Made by a program: the position numbers and the translations under genes | The notes under the pieces: model-generated | The model's input: the letters and a program-made list of their open reading frames with translations, nothing else | Databases searched by the model: none | Told to the model about the DNA's origin: nothing | Part shown: positions 39,249 to 50,085 of the stretch, piece after piece | Position numbering within the stretch: position 1 is the stretch's first letter | Layout of the letters: each line of letters begins with the position of its first letter | Source of the DNA: Methylophilales bacterium HTCC2181 | Lineage (GTDB): Bacteria; Pseudomonadota; Gammaproteobacteria; Burkholderiales; Methylophilaceae | Assembly: GCA_000168995.1 (NCBI GenBank) | Contig: AAUX01000001.1 | Location: 806,001-870,000 of the forward strand | Direction of reading: 5' to 3' | Length of the DNA stretch: 64,000 bases

Positions 39249-41612
39249 ATGACCGCATATGTAATCCCTTTTGAAAGTCTAAGAAATTCTGACGTAGGTT
39301 CTGTTGGAGGGAAAAATGCCTCACTTGGTGAGATGATTTCCCAACTTAATGCAAAGGGCGTTCGAGTGCCGACTGGCTTTGCAACCACTGCTGAAGCATT
39401 CAACGAATTCCTTGAGCATAATGCTCTCGGGAAAAAAATTGAATCTGAATTAGAAGGCTTAGATATTAATGACGTTACTGCCCTAGCCGTTAGTGGAAAA
39501 ATGATTCGAGAATGGATTATTAGCACTCCTTTTCCTGATGGTTTAAATCAGGCAATTGACATTCAGTATCAAGAACTTACTACCAAGTCAGCTGAAGGAA
39601 CTACTTTTGCTGTCCGGTCTTCTGCCACAGCAGAGGATCTTCCTGATGCGTCCTTCGCAGGACAGCAAGAAAGCTTTTTGAATATTCAAGGTATTAATAA
39701 TATCAAGCATGCAATTAAAGAGGTATTCGCATCACTTTACAATGATAGGGCTATATCGTATCGCGTGCATAAAGGCTTCATTCATGCGGATGTTGCCATT
39801 TCAGCTGGGGTTCAGCAAATGGTCAGAAGTGATATGGGGAGTGCTGGGGTGATGTTCACTATTGATACGGAATCCGGCTTCAAAGATGTCGTATTTATAA
39901 CATCCTCCTACGGTCTTGGTGAAACTGTTGTTCAAGGATCAGTAAATCCTGATGAATTTTATGTGCATAAGCCTCTGTTGGCAAAAAATAAATCGGCAAT
40001 TGTAAGAAAATCTATAGGGTCTAAAAAAATTAAAATGATCTTTAGTGAGGATACTAAAGCTGGTCTCAGCACAAAAACTGTCGACGTTGCAGAGGATCAG
40101 GCCAATACTTTCAGTATTAATGATGACGATATTATTGAATTAGCAAAATATGCTATGACTATTGAATCCCATTATCAATGTCCAATGGATATTGAATGGG
40201 GAAAAAATGGTATCGATGGAAAAATTTATATACTTCAAGCTCGACCTGAGACCGTAAAATCTCAAACCAAAAATGTAACAGAAACCTATAAGTTGTTAGA
40301 AACAGGTAAGGCAATTGTTGCTGGACGAGCAGTCACACAAAAAATTGGTCAAGGTCCAGTTCGCGTAGTAAATGATCCTTCGGAGATGCATACCGTTCAG
40401 CCTGGCGATGTTTTGGTGGCCGATATGACTGATCCTAATTGGGAGCCGGTAATGAAAAGAGCGTCGGCCCTTGTAACTAACCGAGGTGGCAGGACTTGTC
40501 ATGCAGCAATCATTGCTCGAGAACTAGGCATTCCTGCCATCGTGGGAAGTGTTAATGCCACCGAACTCTTGAAAGACGGCGACATAGTTACCGTTTCATG
40601 CTCTGAGGGAGAGACCGGAATCGTATATCAAGGTGAGCTTCAATATGAAGTCACTACCCAGGAAGATGGAGACCTAAAAGACCCCCCCGTAAAGATGATG
40701 ATGAATGTAGGTAGTCCTGATATGGCCTTTACATTTGCCCAAATACCCAACAATGGAGTTGGCCTTGCTAGGCTAGAATTTGTTATCAACAATATGATCG
40801 GCATACACCCAAAAGCTATACTCAACTATAAGGCGATGCCCTCTGATGTCCAAAAAGCTATTGATCATCGATCCAGGGGTTATGCCAACCCAATACAATT
40901 TTATATCGATAAGGTAGCCGAAGGGGTTGCTACGATTGCAGCAGCTTTTTATCCCAACCCCGTCATTGTAAGGACCTCCGATTTTAAATCTAACGAATAT
41001 AAGAAGCTGGTTGCTGGTGATATTTATGAGCCTGATGAGGAAAACCCTATGATTGGCTTTAGAGGTGCCGCTCGGTACATATCGGATGAGTTTAAAGAGT
41101 GCTTTGCATTAGAGTGTCAAGCTATGCTCAAAGTAAGGAATGAACTTGGGCTTACCAATGTAGAGCTAATGATACCGTTCGTAAGAACCTTAAATGAGGC
41201 TAAATCAGTAATCGAGATTATGGAGCAACATGGGCTTAAACGAGGGGTGGATGGGCTAAAGATTATTATGATGTGTGAAGTGCCTTCTAATGCGATTATT
41301 GCCGATGATTTCTTGGAGTATTTTGATGGATTCTCCATTGGTTCGAATGACCTCACTCAACTTACCTTAGGGACTGATCGTGATTCAGGCATTCTTGCTG
41401 ACGGCTTTGATGAGCGAGACCCAGCAGTAATTAAGCTTATTGAAATGGCCATTGCATCCGCTAAAAAGAAAGGCAAGTATGTCGGTATCTGTGGGCAAGG
41501 GCCATCAGATCACCCCGATTTTGCTGCATGGCTTGTGAAACAAGGTATAACCTCCCTATCATTGAATCCAGATACCGTTATTAGTACCTGGAAACGCCTA
41601 ACTAAGTCATAA
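39249..41612 (+). CDS. ppsA: Phosphoenolpyruvate synthase
   Basis: A 787-residue enzyme converting pyruvate and ATP to PEP, AMP and phosphate, used for gluconeogenesis. The N-terminal ATP-grasp domain starts [11 protein letters not shown] and has [20 protein letters not shown]. The swivelling His domain carries the phospho-His in [15 protein letters not shown], and the PEP/pyruvate barrel has the C-terminal [11 protein letters not shown]. Length is typical. ppsR follows after 8 bases. Confidence 0.95.
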   Translation: MTAYVIPFESLRNSDVGSVGGKNASLGEMISQLNAKGVRVPTGFATTAEAFNEFLEHNALGKKIESELEGLDINDVTALAVSGKMIREWIISTPFPDGLNQAIDIQYQELTTKSAEGTTFAVRSSATAEDLPDASFAGQQESFLNIQGINNIKHAIKEVFASLYNDRAISYRVHKGFIHADVAISAGVQQMVRSDMGSAGVMFTIDTESGFKDVVFITSSYGLGETVVQGSVNPDEFYVHKPLLAKNKSAIVRKSIGSKKIKMIFSEDTKAGLSTKTVDVAEDQANTFSINDDDIIELAKYAMTIESHYQCPMDIEWGKNGIDGKIYILQARPETVKSQTKNVTETYKLLETGKAIVAGRAVTQKIGQGPVRVVNDPSEMHTVQPGDVLVADMTDPNWEPVMKRASALVTNRGGRTCHAAIIARELGIPAIVGSVNATELLKDGDIVTVSCSEGETGIVYQGELQYEVTTQEDGDLKDPPVKMMMNVGSPDMAFTFAQIPNNGVGLARLEFVINNMIGIHPKAILNYKAMPSDVQKAIDHRSRGYANPIQFYIDKVAEGVATIAAAFYPNPVIVRTSDFKSNEYKKLVAGDIYEPDEENPMIGFRGAARYISDEFKECFALECQAMLKVRNELGLTNVELMIPFVRTLNEAKSVIEIMEQHGLKRGVDGLKIIMMCEVPSNAIIADDFLEYFDGFSIGSNDLTQLTLGTDRDSGILADGFDERDPAVIKLIEMAIASAKKKGKYVGICGQGPSDHPDFAAWLVKQGITSLSLNPDTVISTWKRLTKS

Positions 41613-41620
41613 CACAATTT

Positions 41621-42427
41621 ATGGCAACGAATAAAAGGATCGCCTTTTTTATATCAGATGGAACCGGTATTACCGCCGGATCACTTGGTGGGCTTCTAGC
41701 TCATTTCCCTGAAACAGATTTTGAACAAATAAGAATTCCATTTACCAACGATATCAATAAAATTGAAGACGCTCAAAAACGGCTCGCTAATGCGAAACTC
41801 ATGAGCGGCTTAAGGCCAATTGTTATCATGTCAATTGGTGACTCAAATTTACGCAATGAACTTAAGCAGGTAGATGCTTTTTATATTGATTTATTTGAAT
41901 CCTTCTTACATCCTCTGGGTGAGGAGCTTAACGAAAAACCTTTGACACGACCCGGCGTTTCTCACAGTATTACTGGAAGTAATTACGGCAATCGGATGGA
42001 AGCCATTAATTTTGCGCTAGGTCATGACGATGGTATGACGCACAGCGGCCTAAACCAAGCACAGGTTATCTTAGTGGGTGTTTCTCGTTGCGGAAAAACT
42101 CCGACCAGCATTTATCTAGCCATGCAATTTGGTATTAAGGCAGCAAACTACCCTCTCATACCAGAAGACTTTCAAAGAGGAACCATGCCGCCCATCTTAG
42201 ATGGATATTTAGATAAAATCTTTGGCTTAACTATAAAGCCGGAAAGATTGCATTCCCTTAGGACTGAACGGAGACCAGACAGTCATTATGCGTCATTAGC
42301 AAATTGTCGCGAGGAAATTGGCTTGGCCGAGGCTCTAATGAGAAATATGGGTATTCCAACAGCAGACTCCACTTCTCGGTCCGTTGAAGAACTTTCCGCT
42401 ATTATTATTCAAAAAATAAAAACCTAG
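41621..42427 (+). CDS. ppsR: PEP synthase regulatory protein (kinase/pyrophosphorylase)
   Basis: A 268-residue DUF299 protein that inactivates PpsA by ADP-dependent phosphorylation and reactivates it by phosphorolysis. The P-loop is VGVSRCGKTPTSIYLA near residues 149-164, and ISDGTGITAG is at the N-terminus. It is in an operon with its target ppsA. The stop overlaps the convergent gpx gene by 4 bases. Confidence 0.93.
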   Translation: MATNKRIAFFISDGTGITAGSLGGLLAHFPETDFEQIRIPFTNDINKIEDAQKRLANAKLMSGLRPIVIMSIGDSNLRNELKQVDAFYIDLFESFLHPLGEELNEKPLTRPGVSHSITGSNYGNRMEAINFALGHDDGMTHSGLNQAQVILVGVSRCGKTPTSIYLAMQFGIKAANYPLIPEDFQRGTMPPILDGYLDKIFGLTIKPERLHSLRTERRPDSHYASLANCREEIGLAEALMRNMGIPTADSTSRSVEELSAIIIQKIKT

Positions 42428-42948
42428 TCCTTAAAATAAGGTTTTAGAAGTCCCAACATTTTTTCAGAATCAGGCTGAACAATACTTGAAAAGACATGGA
42501 TATCATCTGCTCCAGGCATTACCACAAATTTATAAAAATTCCACATAGGAGCCTTCCCAGTTTTGTCATATAGGTACTGATAAATTGGGTTAGCATTTTT
42601 ACCAATAACGCTAGACTTACTCATCATGGGAAATTCTACTGCATACGTTAGCTTACAAAACTCTTGAATTTCTTTGTCGGTACTCAACTCTTGGTTAAAG
42701 TCATTGGATGGGAACCCTACAACGGTAATATCCTTTTTATGAGCTTTATAGAGCGATTCTAGCCCTTCAAATTGTGAAGTAAATCCACATTTACTTGCAG
42801 TATTAACAAAAATAATCGGTTTATCTTGGTGTTCACATAAATCGAATTTTTCTCCCTGAAGTGTTACTAAATCTTTTTTATAAAAGTCCATGCAAGCCCC
42901 AAAGGATAGTGAAGGAATAAAGAATAATAATAGGAAAAAAGTTTTCAT
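42424..42948 (-). CDS. Secreted glutathione-peroxidase-family protein
   Basis: From the ATG at 42948 the protein has 174 residues; the open frame runs farther upstream but that extension lies over the next gene. An N-terminal signal peptide (FFLLLFFIPSLSFG, residues 3-16) precedes the GPx fold. The peroxidatic Cys is in NTASKCGFTSQFEGLE (Cys instead of selenocysteine), with WNFYKFVV carrying the Trp/Asn pair. It likely reduces peroxides in the periplasm, probably with thioredoxin-like donors. Confidence 0.85.
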   Translation of the reverse strand: MKTFFLLLFFIPSLSFGACMDFYKKDLVTLQGEKFDLCEHQDKPIIFVNTASKCGFTSQFEGLESLYKAHKKDITVVGFPSNDFNQELSTDKEIQEFCKLTYAVEFPMMSKSSVIGKNANPIYQYLYDKTGKAPMWNFYKFVVMPGADDIHVFSSIVQPDSEKMLGLLKPYFKD

Positions 42949-42979
42949 TTTTTTTAAGACCTTAGTTAAATAGTTTTGT

Positions 42980-43471
42980 TCAATTCTTGACAGATTTTTT
43001 TCTCCATTCCCATGGTGGCTTAGGTGATAAGGCTTTCCATAAACCCCTTCTAAATTGCTGTGCTTCCTTTTCTGCATCTGCGTAGAGCAGAACATCGTTT
43101 TTTTTCTGATTGCTACTATATCGCTTAAAGTGCCAAGCATATCCATTCTTGATTAATTGATAGTTTATATCTTTTTCTTTCATTAAAACTTTTCCTAAAA
43201 GTCGCTGGTACCTATCTTTTTTGTTGGAAGCTACATAAACCATTTTATTTTCGACGAAACTGGTAAGCAGGGCTGATGACTCATAACCAAATGGTTGGTC
43301 TAACTCTGGAGCATCTATACCTAACAATCGTACTTTAATGATCTTCCCATTCATTTCTTGCAAAATAATCGTATCTCCATCAACCACCCTTATAACTCTA
43401 CCTTTTACATCCGCATGAGCGTGACCAAACATTACGCTTAAACAAAGGAGGATGATCAGCTTACCAATCAT
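42980..43471 (-). CDS. Thermonuclease-like (SNase) secreted protein
   Basis: A 163-residue protein with a signal peptide (residues 1-20, cleavage after AHA) and a staphylococcal-nuclease fold. RVVDGDTIIL and RLLGIDAPELDQPFG carry catalytic Asp/Arg residues, and KVLMKEKDINYQLIKNGYAW is the C-terminal core. It probably cleaves extracellular or periplasmic nucleic acids. It is followed after 31 bases by the GPx gene on the same strand. Confidence 0.85.
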   Translation of the reverse strand: MIGKLIILLCLSVMFGHAHADVKGRVIRVVDGDTIILQEMNGKIIKVRLLGIDAPELDQPFGYESSALLTSFVENKMVYVASNKKDRYQRLLGKVLMKEKDINYQLIKNGYAWHFKRYSSNQKKNDVLLYADAEKEAQQFRRGLWKALSPKPPWEWRKKSVKN

Positions 43472-43482
43472 GGGAAATAATC

Positions 43483-44289
43483 TTAAAAAAGGTCCTTAAG
43501 GTCTTTGATTTTTTTTATTTGCGATTCAATCCTTTTAATTTCTTTGGTGCCTTTTTCTAGATTCTTTGTTACATCTTCAACAGAGCGGAGTGCTTTGTCG
43601 ATCCCTTTAGTTATCGACAGTAATTCGCTAGAATTAATTAGCTGTTTTTCAATTGACACTATTATGAGTTTGGATAACTCTTCAGGAGGAACTCCGCCTT
43701 CTGGCTCGCCAATTCTCTCCAATTTTATATCAGGTATTTTCAGAGAAATTGATTGTTTAGCTAATCCTGGTATAGCTAACTCAACCAGTGTTTCAGTAAA
43801 CTCTATCTTCTTAATAATAAACTTCTTATCAAGACTAGATTTATCATTCTGAGTCGAGGGAAGCGCCTCTTTATTTGCAGCCTCATTCACCTTGTCTTGT
43901 TTTTGTATAGCCTTAGTCAGAGCGGTAAAATTACTTTGGTTTTGATTTTTTTCATAATAAATTTGGGCTCCTTCCAATAAAACTTTATTAACTATGATCG
44001 TGTCCTTAAATAAACTTTTGGTATTTAAGGTTATTTTTGCTGATTTAAATTTAAAGGCATAATCTTTATTAAATGGTTGGGGGTTTCCTAAAACAAAGCC
44101 ATGCATTTCAGCCCTACCCTCCTTCAAATAAATGGAAACGCTATCAAGATTTACCTCTACGTTAGTTGCTTCAGAAACCTTTTTCACAATGAAGGTTCGC
44201 ACAACGTGGTCTAAATTATCATTTAGATAAAATAAAACAGCGCCCAGCAATAGACCAATTAACAGAATAATAAATAGTATTTTCTTCAT
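43483..44289 (-). CDS. AsmA/DUF748-like envelope protein
   Basis: From the ATG at 44289 the protein has 268 residues; an in-frame TTG 18 bases upstream is less likely. One N-terminal membrane helix (LFIILLIGLLLGAVLFYL) is followed by a domain with VKKVSEATNVEVNLDSVSIYL and KSAKITLNTKSLFKD, typical of AsmA-like proteins that bridge inner and outer membranes. The C-terminus is a Lys/Glu-rich coiled coil. It is short for AsmA proteins. It is coupled to the 89-residue gene upstream. Confidence 0.6.
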   Translation of the reverse strand: MKKILFIILLIGLLLGAVLFYLNDNLDHVVRTFIVKKVSEATNVEVNLDSVSIYLKEGRAEMHGFVLGNPQPFNKDYAFKFKSAKITLNTKSLFKDTIIVNKVLLEGAQIYYEKNQNQSNFTALTKAIQKQDKVNEAANKEALPSTQNDKSSLDKKFIIKKIEFTETLVELAIPGLAKQSISLKIPDIKLERIGEPEGGVPPEELSKLIIVSIEKQLINSSELLSITKGIDKALRSVEDVTKNLEKGTKEIKRIESQIKKIKDLKDLF

Positions 44290-44293
44290 ATTA

Positions 44294-44563
44294 CTAGGGT
44301 AACTCAACTCGACCTGAATTTATTGGAAATTTATCGCAAGTTAAAAAAATTGCCCCATTATCAAATAATTTATCATGCGATTCCAGTGTAACTGGGTGTG
44401 TACATATTTTCCCCGTCCACGTATTAAGCACCGTAAATGACTCTCCGTCCGCATAAGGAATAATGACGTACTTATTCATCCAGACATAATGAAACGAGAT
44501 AATTAGTGATGCTAGGAAAATGGCGAGGGGGATTGGTTCTAGATACTTTTTAAATTGTGTCAT
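44294..44563 (-). CDS. Hypothetical single-helix membrane protein, 89 residues
   Basis: One membrane helix (about residues 11-28, IPLAIFLASLIISFHYVW) is followed by a short periplasmic domain with two Cys (ICTHP and LTCDKF) that could form a disulfide. I do not recognise the family. It ends 4 bases before the AsmA-like gene, so they are probably translated together. Confidence 0.55.
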   Translation of the reverse strand: MTQFKKYLEPIPLAIFLASLIISFHYVWMNKYVIIPYADGESFTVLNTWTGKICTHPVTLESHDKLFDNGAIFLTCDKFPINSGRVELP

Positions 44564-44630
44564 TTTACTCTCCGGACCACTTAAATAAATAAGTCGGTGG
44601 TATTAAGTTCAAGAAGTTAGTATAAATCTC

Positions 44631-44649
44631 TTATATGGAAACCATATAA
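44631..44649. repeat. Perfect inverted repeat upstream of the threonylcarbamoyl-AMP synthase gene
   Basis: TTATATGG-AAA-CCATATAA, an 8-base-pair dyad 55 bases before the ATG at 44704, in the divergent spacer. It could be a repressor site or form a small hairpin. No known operator is recognised. Confidence 0.4.
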
Positions 44650-44703
44650 AGGATAATATAGCACCTTATGAGATACCAGAATTTAGAAATTTTCTAATAC
44701 TTT

Positions 44704-45678
44704 ATGAAAACATTACTGCTAAAAGCTACCGATAGTGATTGCATAAATCAGGCCGTGACGTTATTAAAAGATGGGAAGTTAGTTGGGCTTCCGACAGAAA
44801 CTGTTTATGGCCTAGCTGCTGATGCAACCCATACCTCTGCAATCCAAGAAATTTTTAGGGTAAAAAAAAGGCCACCCAACCACCCTCTTATACTTCATCT
44901 GCCCGATTTATCTGATCTAAGTCAATGGGCAATCAATATTCCCGATATTACGTATGCATTAGCCAAACAATTTATGCCTGGATCATTGTCCGTCTTGTTG
45001 CATAAAAATCCGTCCGTCAGTAATGCAATAACAGGTGGGTCTAACAAAATTTGTATACGAATACCTCACCATGAAACTACATTAAAAATCATCGAGCGTT
45101 TAGGTAGTCCGATTGTCGCTCCATCAGCAAACATATTCGGCCGAATCAGTCCAACAAGTGCTGAGCATGTAATGCAGGATCTTTTCGGAGAAATTGATGC
45201 GGTAGTCGACGGGGGTGAATGCAGGGTGGGTATAGAATCAACTATTGTCGACCTGACAACGCCAATACCCACGCTGCTGAGGCCGGGAGGGGTCAATCTT
45301 TTTGCATTAGAGAAGGCGTTGCACAGCAAGATCTTCATCCCTGACTCTGTCAACACAAGCATATCGGGTAACCTAGTCAATCACTATCAACCCACCACAA
45401 AACTCACACCTATTCACAAAGAAGACATTATGACCCATCAGCTAATGGGAGCCTCTGACTCTACCACTACCATTTTTTTACTATTCGAAGATCTGCATGA
45501 ACTGCAAATAAACAAATACCTTATGCCTATGGATGTCCATAAATACTCCCAATTATTTTATGGTGTTTTAAGAGTTCTAGATAAAGCTGGATTTAAGGAA
45601 ATATTTATTCAGATACCACCAAAAAGTCCTGAATGGCTTGCAATCAACGACAGAATTCTAAAAGCATCGCACAAATAA
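44704..45678 (+). CDS. L-threonylcarbamoyladenylate synthase (Sua5/TsaC, long form)
   Basis: A 324-residue YrdC-domain enzyme making threonylcarbamoyl-AMP for the t6A37 tRNA modification. GKLVGLPTETVYGLAADA, IFRVKKRPPNHPLILH, PGSLSVLLHK and SPIVAPSANIFGRISPT are the YrdC motifs. A C-terminal extension of about 120 residues is the Sua5-specific domain, so this is the Sua5 rather than the short TsaC type. Confidence 0.92.
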   Translation: MKTLLLKATDSDCINQAVTLLKDGKLVGLPTETVYGLAADATHTSAIQEIFRVKKRPPNHPLILHLPDLSDLSQWAINIPDITYALAKQFMPGSLSVLLHKNPSVSNAITGGSNKICIRIPHHETTLKIIERLGSPIVAPSANIFGRISPTSAEHVMQDLFGEIDAVVDGGECRVGIESTIVDLTTPIPTLLRPGGVNLFALEKALHSKIFIPDSVNTSISGNLVNHYQPTTKLTPIHKEDIMTHQLMGASDSTTTIFLLFEDLHELQINKYLMPMDVHKYSQLFYGVLRVLDKAGFKEIFIQIPPKSPEWLAINDRILKASHK

Positions 45679-45769
45679 TTGCTTTAGTTTATGTGTGAGC
45701 ATTTGTCTGTTTTACCTAGCAACAAAGCGATGTAAACTATCATTAAGTTAATCCAAAGACTCTTTAATA

Positions 45770-48397
45770 ATGGCAAGTATCGAACAAGCACAAAAGTTAA
45801 TTCTAGAACTATTAAAAGATTTTGAAGAGGATACACTAGAAATTTTACGGCACAGTCCTGTCGCAGTGAGGATGATGAGAGTGTCTGATCGTCATATAAC
45901 CTTTGCTAATCCTCGATACATGGAAATGTTTAAGGTCGAAGAAAAAGATCTACAAACCTTAACACCTCTTCAGGTTTATCAAAATAAAGAAGATTTCGAA
46001 TCACTAAGCGTGCGAATTAATGCCCAAGAAAATATTGTGGATGAAGTGCTGGCAATGAAGACCTTGACTGGAGAATTATTACAGGTGATGGGTTCGTTTC
46101 ACCATATGAAATACCTTGACCAAAGTATGGTCGTAGCATGGTTTTATGATATCACTGCAGCACACCAAGCTAAACAATTAGCAGAAGATGCCGCAAAGAT
46201 GAAGAGTGAATTCCTAGCTAATATGAGTCATGAAATTAGGACTCCCATGAACGGGATTATCGGTATGTCACATTTAGCTTTAAAAACCGATTTAGATCCT
46301 AGGCAAAGGGATTACGTCAAAAAAATTCAGCAGGCCGGTAAACATTTATTAGGCATTATTAATGATATTTTAGATTTTTCTAAAATTGAGGCTGGAAAAT
46401 TATCGATAGAAGAAATCACGTTTGATATTGATGAAATGATGTCTAACATTGCAAATATGATTGGTCAAAAATGCTCTGAAAAGAATTTAGAGCTTATTTT
46501 TCATTTTCCCCAGGATCTTCCACACAAGTTAATAGGTGACCCTTTGAGGCTTTCACAAATTCTCATTAACTATGGAAATAATGCTATCAAATTCACTGAA
46601 AAAGGAGAGGTGATAATCTCTGCTGAAATTCTGGAACGAGACGACGAAGGTATTTTTATTAAATTTAATGTCTCGGATACAGGTATTGGCTTAACAAAAG
46701 AACAAAAAAGCAAATTATTTCAATCGTTCCAACAAGCAGACACTTCCACCTCACGTAAATTTGGGGGGACTGGCTTAGGTCTGGCCATTGCCAAGCAACT
46801 TGCAGGTTTGATGGGTGGTGAAGTGGGCGTTGAAAGTGAATATGGTAAAGGGAGCACGTTTTGGTTTACCGCAAAATTTCAACTCGATAAGACCATTTCT
46901 AAGCGAGTTCTATTTAAAGAAGACTTAACTGGAAAGCGGGTATTGGTTATTGATGACAATGAAGCAGCTCGCTTTATTATGAAAGATATGCTGACGGCGA
47001 TGTCACTAGAGGTAACGTTAGCGAAATCCGGCAAAGAAGCTTTAAGGCAAGCAGTTGAAGCTAATAATATGGGGCAGCCTTTTGAGTTAATTTTTGTTGA
47101 TTACTTAATGCCACCCGGTATGAACGGTATTGATTTTACAAAAGCACTTAAAGAATTAATTGGTAGTAGCGCTCCTCCCTGTATTTTAGTTACCGCCTAT
47201 GCATCTGACGAGCTAATTCATGATTCTTCAATTGAAGGAATAGAACACGTTATCCCTAAACCCGTAAATGCCTCTTTATTGTTTGAAACTATACTCAGCA
47301 TATTTAACTTATTTACCACTGAATCATCAATTAATAGTTATGAGGCTGGTAACAAAAATAAAGATATTGCTGCGCTTAAAGGAGTTCGGATTCTTCTTGC
47401 TGAAGATAACTTACTTAATCAACAAATAGCAACCGAGATATTGGGAGACGAAGGGCTTGTGATTGATGTTGCTAATAATGGTCAAGAAGCTGTCGATATG
47501 GTCAATAAGAACGCTTATGCTATGGTTTTGATGGATATGCAAATGCCTATAATGGATGGATTAGAGGCCACACGAACGATACGGAAAAATTTTTCTAATG
47601 ACGATCTCCCGGTTTTAGCAATGACAGCCAATGCATCTGATGCGGATAGGCAAAAATGTCTTGCATCGGGTATGGATGCTCATATTACCAAGCCTATCGA
47701 CCCTGTTTTGTTATTTACTGAAATCGCTAAATGGATCAAGCCAAACAACACTCCACCAATAACAAACAAAACACTAGCGATAACTACTAATGAAACACAA
47801 ACAATCCCTGAAATTAAAGGAGTAGATACTAACCTAGGGTTGAAAGTGGCAGCAGGGAAAGTGTCGCTGTATATAAAAATGTTAAAAACATTTTCTACAG
47901 ACCAAGTTAATGCAGTGGAAAATATTAAAAAAGCTATTGAGAAAAATGATTTCGCTACAGGTCAGCTTATAGCCCATACGCTTAAGGGAACATGTGGCAG
48001 CATAGGAGCAACTGAATTACAAAACAAGGCCGGGATACTTGAAAGCCATTTAAAGGAAAAAATGTCACACGCAAAGATTGTTGAACTGCTTGATCTTATT
48101 CATCCCGCACTCATGCTCGTAATTGGCAGCATTAATGAATTGCTTCCCAATAAAGAAAAGGCAAGTGAGACAACAGCCATTAGCGATGCGGAAGTAAAAT
48201 CCTTGATTTTGCATTTATCTGAGCTACTTACAAACGATGATACCGAAGCAAATGAATTACTAGAAAAAAATCATACTGTGCTCCAACAGTATTATGGAGA
48301 GGACTCTTTTGGTATGATTTCGGACGCACTACAATCGTTTGATTTTGAATCGGCCCTAAAAATATTAAAGGAACATAGAGATAATGGTGCTAACTGA
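45770..48397 (+). CDS. Hybrid sensor histidine kinase (PAS-HisKA-HATPase-REC-REC-Hpt)
   Basis: An 875-residue cytoplasmic phosphorelay kinase with no membrane helices. A PAS domain (about 17-130) is followed by HisKA with phospho-His154 in [12 protein letters not shown], HATPase with DTGIGL and [13 protein letters not shown]1 ([11 protein letters not shown]; phospho-Asp in FVDYLMP), REC2 ([12 protein letters not shown]; Asp in [12 protein letters not shown]) and an Hpt domain ([13 protein letters not shown]). The domain order resembles BarA/LuxQ-like hybrids. It overlaps the downstream REC-phosphatase gene, its likely output. The PAS ligand is unknown. Confidence 0.9.
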   Translation: MASIEQAQKLILELLKDFEEDTLEILRHSPVAVRMMRVSDRHITFANPRYMEMFKVEEKDLQTLTPLQVYQNKEDFESLSVRINAQENIVDEVLAMKTLTGELLQVMGSFHHMKYLDQSMVVAWFYDITAAHQAKQLAEDAAKMKSEFLANMSHEIRTPMNGIIGMSHLALKTDLDPRQRDYVKKIQQAGKHLLGIINDILDFSKIEAGKLSIEEITFDIDEMMSNIANMIGQKCSEKNLELIFHFPQDLPHKLIGDPLRLSQILINYGNNAIKFTEKGEVIISAEILERDDEGIFIKFNVSDTGIGLTKEQKSKLFQSFQQADTSTSRKFGGTGLGLAIAKQLAGLMGGEVGVESEYGKGSTFWFTAKFQLDKTISKRVLFKEDLTGKRVLVIDDNEAARFIMKDMLTAMSLEVTLAKSGKEALRQAVEANNMGQPFELIFVDYLMPPGMNGIDFTKALKELIGSSAPPCILVTAYASDELIHDSSIEGIEHVIPKPVNASLLFETILSIFNLFTTESSINSYEAGNKNKDIAALKGVRILLAEDNLLNQQIATEILGDEGLVIDVANNGQEAVDMVNKNAYAMVLMDMQMPIMDGLEATRTIRKNFSNDDLPVLAMTANASDADRQKCLASGMDAHITKPIDPVLLFTEIAKWIKPNNTPPITNKTLAITTNETQTIPEIKGVDTNLGLKVAAGKVSLYIKMLKTFSTDQVNAVENIKKAIEKNDFATGQLIAHTLKGTCGSIGATELQNKAGILESHLKEKMSHAKIVELLDLIHPALMLVIGSINELLPNKEKASETTAISDAEVKSLILHLSELLTNDDTEANELLEKNHTVLQQYYGEDSFGMISDALQSFDFESALKILKEHRDNGAN

Positions 48398-49547
48398 AAG
48401 TAAACCTACCATCCTAGTCGTTGATGACGCTCCAGCTAATTTGCAATTAATGAGCGGGCTGCTTCAAGAGAATTACAGGGTGAAAGCAGCAACTAGCGGG
48501 GAAAAAGGTTTAAAAATTGCACTAACCTCTCCGCAACCAGACCTTATACTGCTCGATATCATGATGCCAGAAATGGATGGGTATGAAGTATGCAAAAGGC
48601 TCAAGGCTGATGAGCGTACAAAAGGCATACCTATCATTTTTCTAACCGCCAAGTCCGAAGCTGAGGATGAGGCATTAGGCCTTTCATGTGGGGCGGTAGA
48701 TTATATAATAAAGCCTGTGAGCCCTCCTATTGCAATGGCTAGAATAAAAACGCATATAGATCTCTATCATCAAAAAAAGGCTTTGATAGAAAGTCAAAAA
48801 AATCTTGCTGAAGAGATCAATGAGGCAGCGACATACATTAGAAGTTTGTTGCCTAAGCCACTAGAAGGGAAAGTCATTACTTCGTGGCAACATATCCCCT
48901 GCTCTTCTTTGGGTGGCGATGCTTTTGGTTATCATTGGCTGGATGAAGATCGTTTAGGAATTTATTTAGTCGATGTATGCGGGCATGGAGTTGGAGCTGC
49001 CATGTTGTGTATATCGGTTATTAACGCACTTCGCTCACAAACTTTACAAAATACCGACTTCGGTAGTCCACAGTCAGTTCTCAAAGGATTAAATGAAGCT
49101 TTTCCAATGGAAAAGCAAAACAATAAGTACTTTACGCTTTGGTATGGTGTTTATGACAAACAACATCAACAATTAACTTATTCAAGCGCCGGTCATCCTC
49201 ATGCCATTTTGTTTACTGGTAACAGCAACGCTAGCAAAGAATTCCATGCACTATCAACAGCAGGTATAGCAATTGGAGTCATGCCTGATATAGAGTTTAA
49301 AGAAAATATGCTTCCACTCCGAAGCACTAGTAAGTTATATGTTTTTAGCGATGGCGTCTACGAAATCACTCAGCAAGATGGCAAGGAAATGTCGCTGGAT
49401 GATTACACTAAAGTAATGCAGGAGAGCTTTAATAACCTCGAGGTGTTACAAACTGAAAAAGTGTTAGAAAAAATTACCAGTTTAAAGAGGGAAAAAGGGC
49501 CATTTGATGACGATTTTTCTATCGTTGAATTAATCTTAAATACCTAA
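48384..49547 (+). CDS. Response regulator with PP2C/SpoIIE-type phosphatase output (RsbU-like)
   Basis: A 387-residue protein. The N-terminal REC domain has the acidic pocket in [10 protein letters not shown] and the phospho-Asp in [14 protein letters not shown] linker helix leads to a SpoIIE-like phosphatase domain ([45 protein letters not shown]). Such proteins usually dephosphorylate anti-sigma-factor antagonists in partner-switching systems. The start overlaps the hybrid kinase by 14 bases. No antagonist or anti-sigma gene is adjacent. Confidence 0.88.
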   Translation: MVLTESKPTILVVDDAPANLQLMSGLLQENYRVKAATSGEKGLKIALTSPQPDLILLDIMMPEMDGYEVCKRLKADERTKGIPIIFLTAKSEAEDEALGLSCGAVDYIIKPVSPPIAMARIKTHIDLYHQKKALIESQKNLAEEINEAATYIRSLLPKPLEGKVITSWQHIPCSSLGGDAFGYHWLDEDRLGIYLVDVCGHGVGAAMLCISVINALRSQTLQNTDFGSPQSVLKGLNEAFPMEKQNNKYFTLWYGVYDKQHQQLTYSSAGHPHAILFTGNSNASKEFHALSTAGIAIGVMPDIEFKENMLPLRSTSKLYVFSDGVYEITQQDGKEMSLDDYTKVMQESFNNLEVLQTEKVLEKITSLKREKGPFDDDFSIVELILNT

Positions 49548-49738
49548 ATTAAATAAAAAAGCAGTGAGAATTAGTTTTGTGGGTCCTGCATGTTAGTTGT
49601 TGGTGGTAGCGTGTTTTTTACAACAGGAGGATACGTCTTATCCCACCAACTTTTTTATGACAACCCTTACACTCAAATCGTTCGCATTATTTACACTTTA
49701 AAATTGTTTATTTGCAAAGCTAAATCCTTTTCTTTACA

Positions 49739-50029
49739 ATGCAGGAAATGTTTAAGAAAAATATTCAGCTCTTTATTGTTTTATTTGCCTTGCTATTCAA
49801 TGTACAGGCTAGCCTGTCTCATGACGTTGAGCATGTATTTCATGATGCTAACACCGAACTAGAGCATGATAATGAGGACTGCCTTCTTAAGCATAATCTC
49901 GTAACTTCCAATGGCCTTGAAAAATCATATAGATTTGACTTTTCCTCTGAAAATGGGTTTTCTGATAACAATAAAGTAACCAGTTTTCTTGTAGCACGCT
50001 TTACCCTCTACCAGTCCCGCGCTCCTTAA
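49739..50029 (+). CDS. His-rich secreted small protein, candidate zinc chaperone
   Basis: A 96-residue protein with a signal peptide (about residues 5-26, cleavage near QASLS) and a His/Asp/Glu-rich stretch (HDVEHVFHDANTELEHDNEDC) able to bind metal. The start may instead be the ATG at 49748. It directly precedes a ZnuD-like receptor by 56 bases. Similar small His-rich exported proteins next to zinc receptors are sometimes annotated as zinc-uptake chaperones. No Zur site was recognised by eye. Confidence 0.6.
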   Translation: MQEMFKKNIQLFIVLFALLFNVQASLSHDVEHVFHDANTELEHDNEDCLLKHNLVTSNGLEKSYRFDFSSENGFSDNNKVTSFLVARFTLYQSRAP

Positions 50030-50085
50030 CCATTCCCCTAAAGCAATAATAAAAAAAATTAAATTACTATTTTTGGGGGCTACCT

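Noticed and set aside
42949-43146. Longer start of the glutathione-peroxidase gene
   Set aside because: The extra 66 codons overlap the thermonuclease-like gene, and the ATG at 42948 begins a proper signal peptide.
49590-49862. 90-codon plus-strand frame before the His-rich peptide
   Set aside because: It overlaps the better-supported 49739 frame, and the sequence shows no family features; its Cys-rich end is the shifted reading of the signal peptide region.
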